Assembly: GCA_001725945.1 (NCBI GenBank)
Contig: LRMT01000025.1
Coordinates: 1-64,000 of the forward strand
DNA length: 64,000 nucleotides
From: Cupriavidus sp. UYMMa02A
GTDB lineage: Bacteria > Pseudomonadota > Gammaproteobacteria > Burkholderiales > Burkholderiaceae
Direction of reading: 5' to 3'
This document shows, piece by piece, positions 63,422 to 64,000 of the stretch. Below the pieces are notes generated by a model, which was given only the letters and a program-made list of their open reading frames with translations, was not told the origin of the DNA and did not search any database. Positions within the stretch are counted from its first letter, which is position 1. The number at the start of each line of letters is the position of its first letter. A program made the translations under genes and the position numbers.

Positions 63422-64000
63422 ATGTCAAATACCCACGAAATCCGCCCCGGCCAGTCGATCGAGCTGCTTAAGGAGCTCCATATCCTGACGCGCGACGGCA
63501 AGATGAACCAGGACAGCCGGCGCAAGCTCAAGCAGGTCTACCACCTGTTCCAGTTCATTGAACCGCTGCTTCAGGAGATCAAGGCAGAGCGCGATGCCGT
63601 CACGCTGGTCGACCACGGCGCCGGCAAGTCATATCTCGGCTTCATCCTGTACGACCTGTTCTTCAAGGCTCTGCACGACCAGTCGCACATCTTTGGCATC
63701 GAAACGCGCGAGGAACTGGTGCAGAGCTCGCAGGCACTGGCGGCACGCCTGGGCTTTCCGGGCATGTCGTTTCTGAACCTGTCAGTGGCCGATTCCATCA
63801 CGTCGGCGGCGCTACCCGCTACGGTCGACGTGGTCACGGCACTGCATGCCTGCAATACGGCCACCGACGACGCGATCCGCTTCGCGCTGGCCAAGCATGC
63901 GCGGCATATCGTGCTGGTGCCGTGCTGCCAGGCCGAAGTGGCGAGCGTGCTGCGCAAGAACAAGGGACGCCTGCTGGCCGGCAATCCGCTGACCGAGATC
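63422..64000 (+). CDS. Class I SAM-dependent methyltransferase (3' end beyond window)
   Basis: Partial protein of 193 residues, intact to the window edge. The SAM motif is TLVDHGAGKSYLGFILYDLFF, followed by HIFGIETREELVQ and VVTALHACNTATDDAIRFAL, with PCCQAE further on. These fit the methyltransferase fold related to TRM13-like PF13679 proteins, often RNA-linked. ATG 63422; start MSNTHEIRPG. The substrate cannot be told. Confidence 0.8.
   Translation, partial: MSNTHEIRPGQSIELLKELHILTRDGKMNQDSRRKLKQVYHLFQFIEPLLQEIKAERDAVTLVDHGAGKSYLGFILYDLFFKALHDQSHIFGIETREELVQSSQALAARLGFPGMSFLNLSVADSITSAALPATVDVVTALHACNTATDDAIRFALAKHARHIVLVPCCQAEVASVLRKNKGRLLAGNPLTEI

Overview
The window is about 64 kb of high-GC DNA with the gene content and codon usage of a Burkholderiales bacterium, most likely Cupriavidus or a close relative. 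Supporting features are a Bug/TctC-type receptor, several CaiB/BaiF CoA-transferases, a membrane urate hydroxylase (PuuD) and abundant LysR regulators. No replication, phage, transposase, integrase or CRISPR genes were seen.

Layout. 1-4.2 kb: the end of an FtsX-type ABC permease, a DUF4126 membrane protein, a ModE-like regulator and an orphan TupA tungstate-binding protein with a 7-bp dyad in front of it. 4.2-12.9 kb: a LysR regulator divergent from xdhA-xdhB-xdhC-add-guaD (purine to urate). 13-17.2 kb: a fatty-acid desaturase, a GDT1-family manganese exporter behind a yybP-ykoY (Mn2+) riboswitch, and ilvD. 17.4-23.2 kb: urate to ureidoglycine-level catabolism, with puuD and uraH on the minus strand divergent from a GntR regulator, a urate/xanthine permease, puuE and uraD. 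23.4-32.6 kb: porin, a small protein, maeB, a lipoprotein, pepN, fbp and tRNA-Thr(CGT).

32.9-52.5 kb is an accessory catabolic cluster directly after the tRNA. It contains four CaiB/BaiF CoA-transferases, an acyl-CoA ligase, an enoyl-CoA hydratase, an aromatic-acid MFS importer, a hydrolase, alcohol and aldehyde dehydrogenases, an SDR without its catalytic Tyr/Lys, a Bug receptor, a DUF35 protein paired with a thiolase homologue lacking its Cys, a MaoC hydratase, an acyl-CoA dehydrogenase and a LysR regulator. Together they look like uptake, oxidation to an acid, CoA activation and beta-oxidation-like cleavage of an unknown branched or cyclic acid. Five copies of one 56-bp promoter element, all with identical internal spacing, sit in front of its transcription units. 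This is the most novel signal in the window.

52.9-58.5 kb: a LysR regulator divergent from a sulfatase/phosphonate-ester hydrolase, cupin, MFS transporter and formamidase-like hydrolase. 58.5-64 kb: an Aer-like receptor, an ArsR-SRPBCC pair with a predicted leaderless self-operator, a FapA-like protein and the start of a methyltransferase.

More than half of the protein genes are broken by single-base frame changes, nearly all one missing base in a short G or C run. They hit housekeeping genes (ilvD, maeB, pepN) and accessory genes alike, so they are best read as sequence errors. Broken genes are annotated at their reconstructed full extent, with the approximate break positions given.
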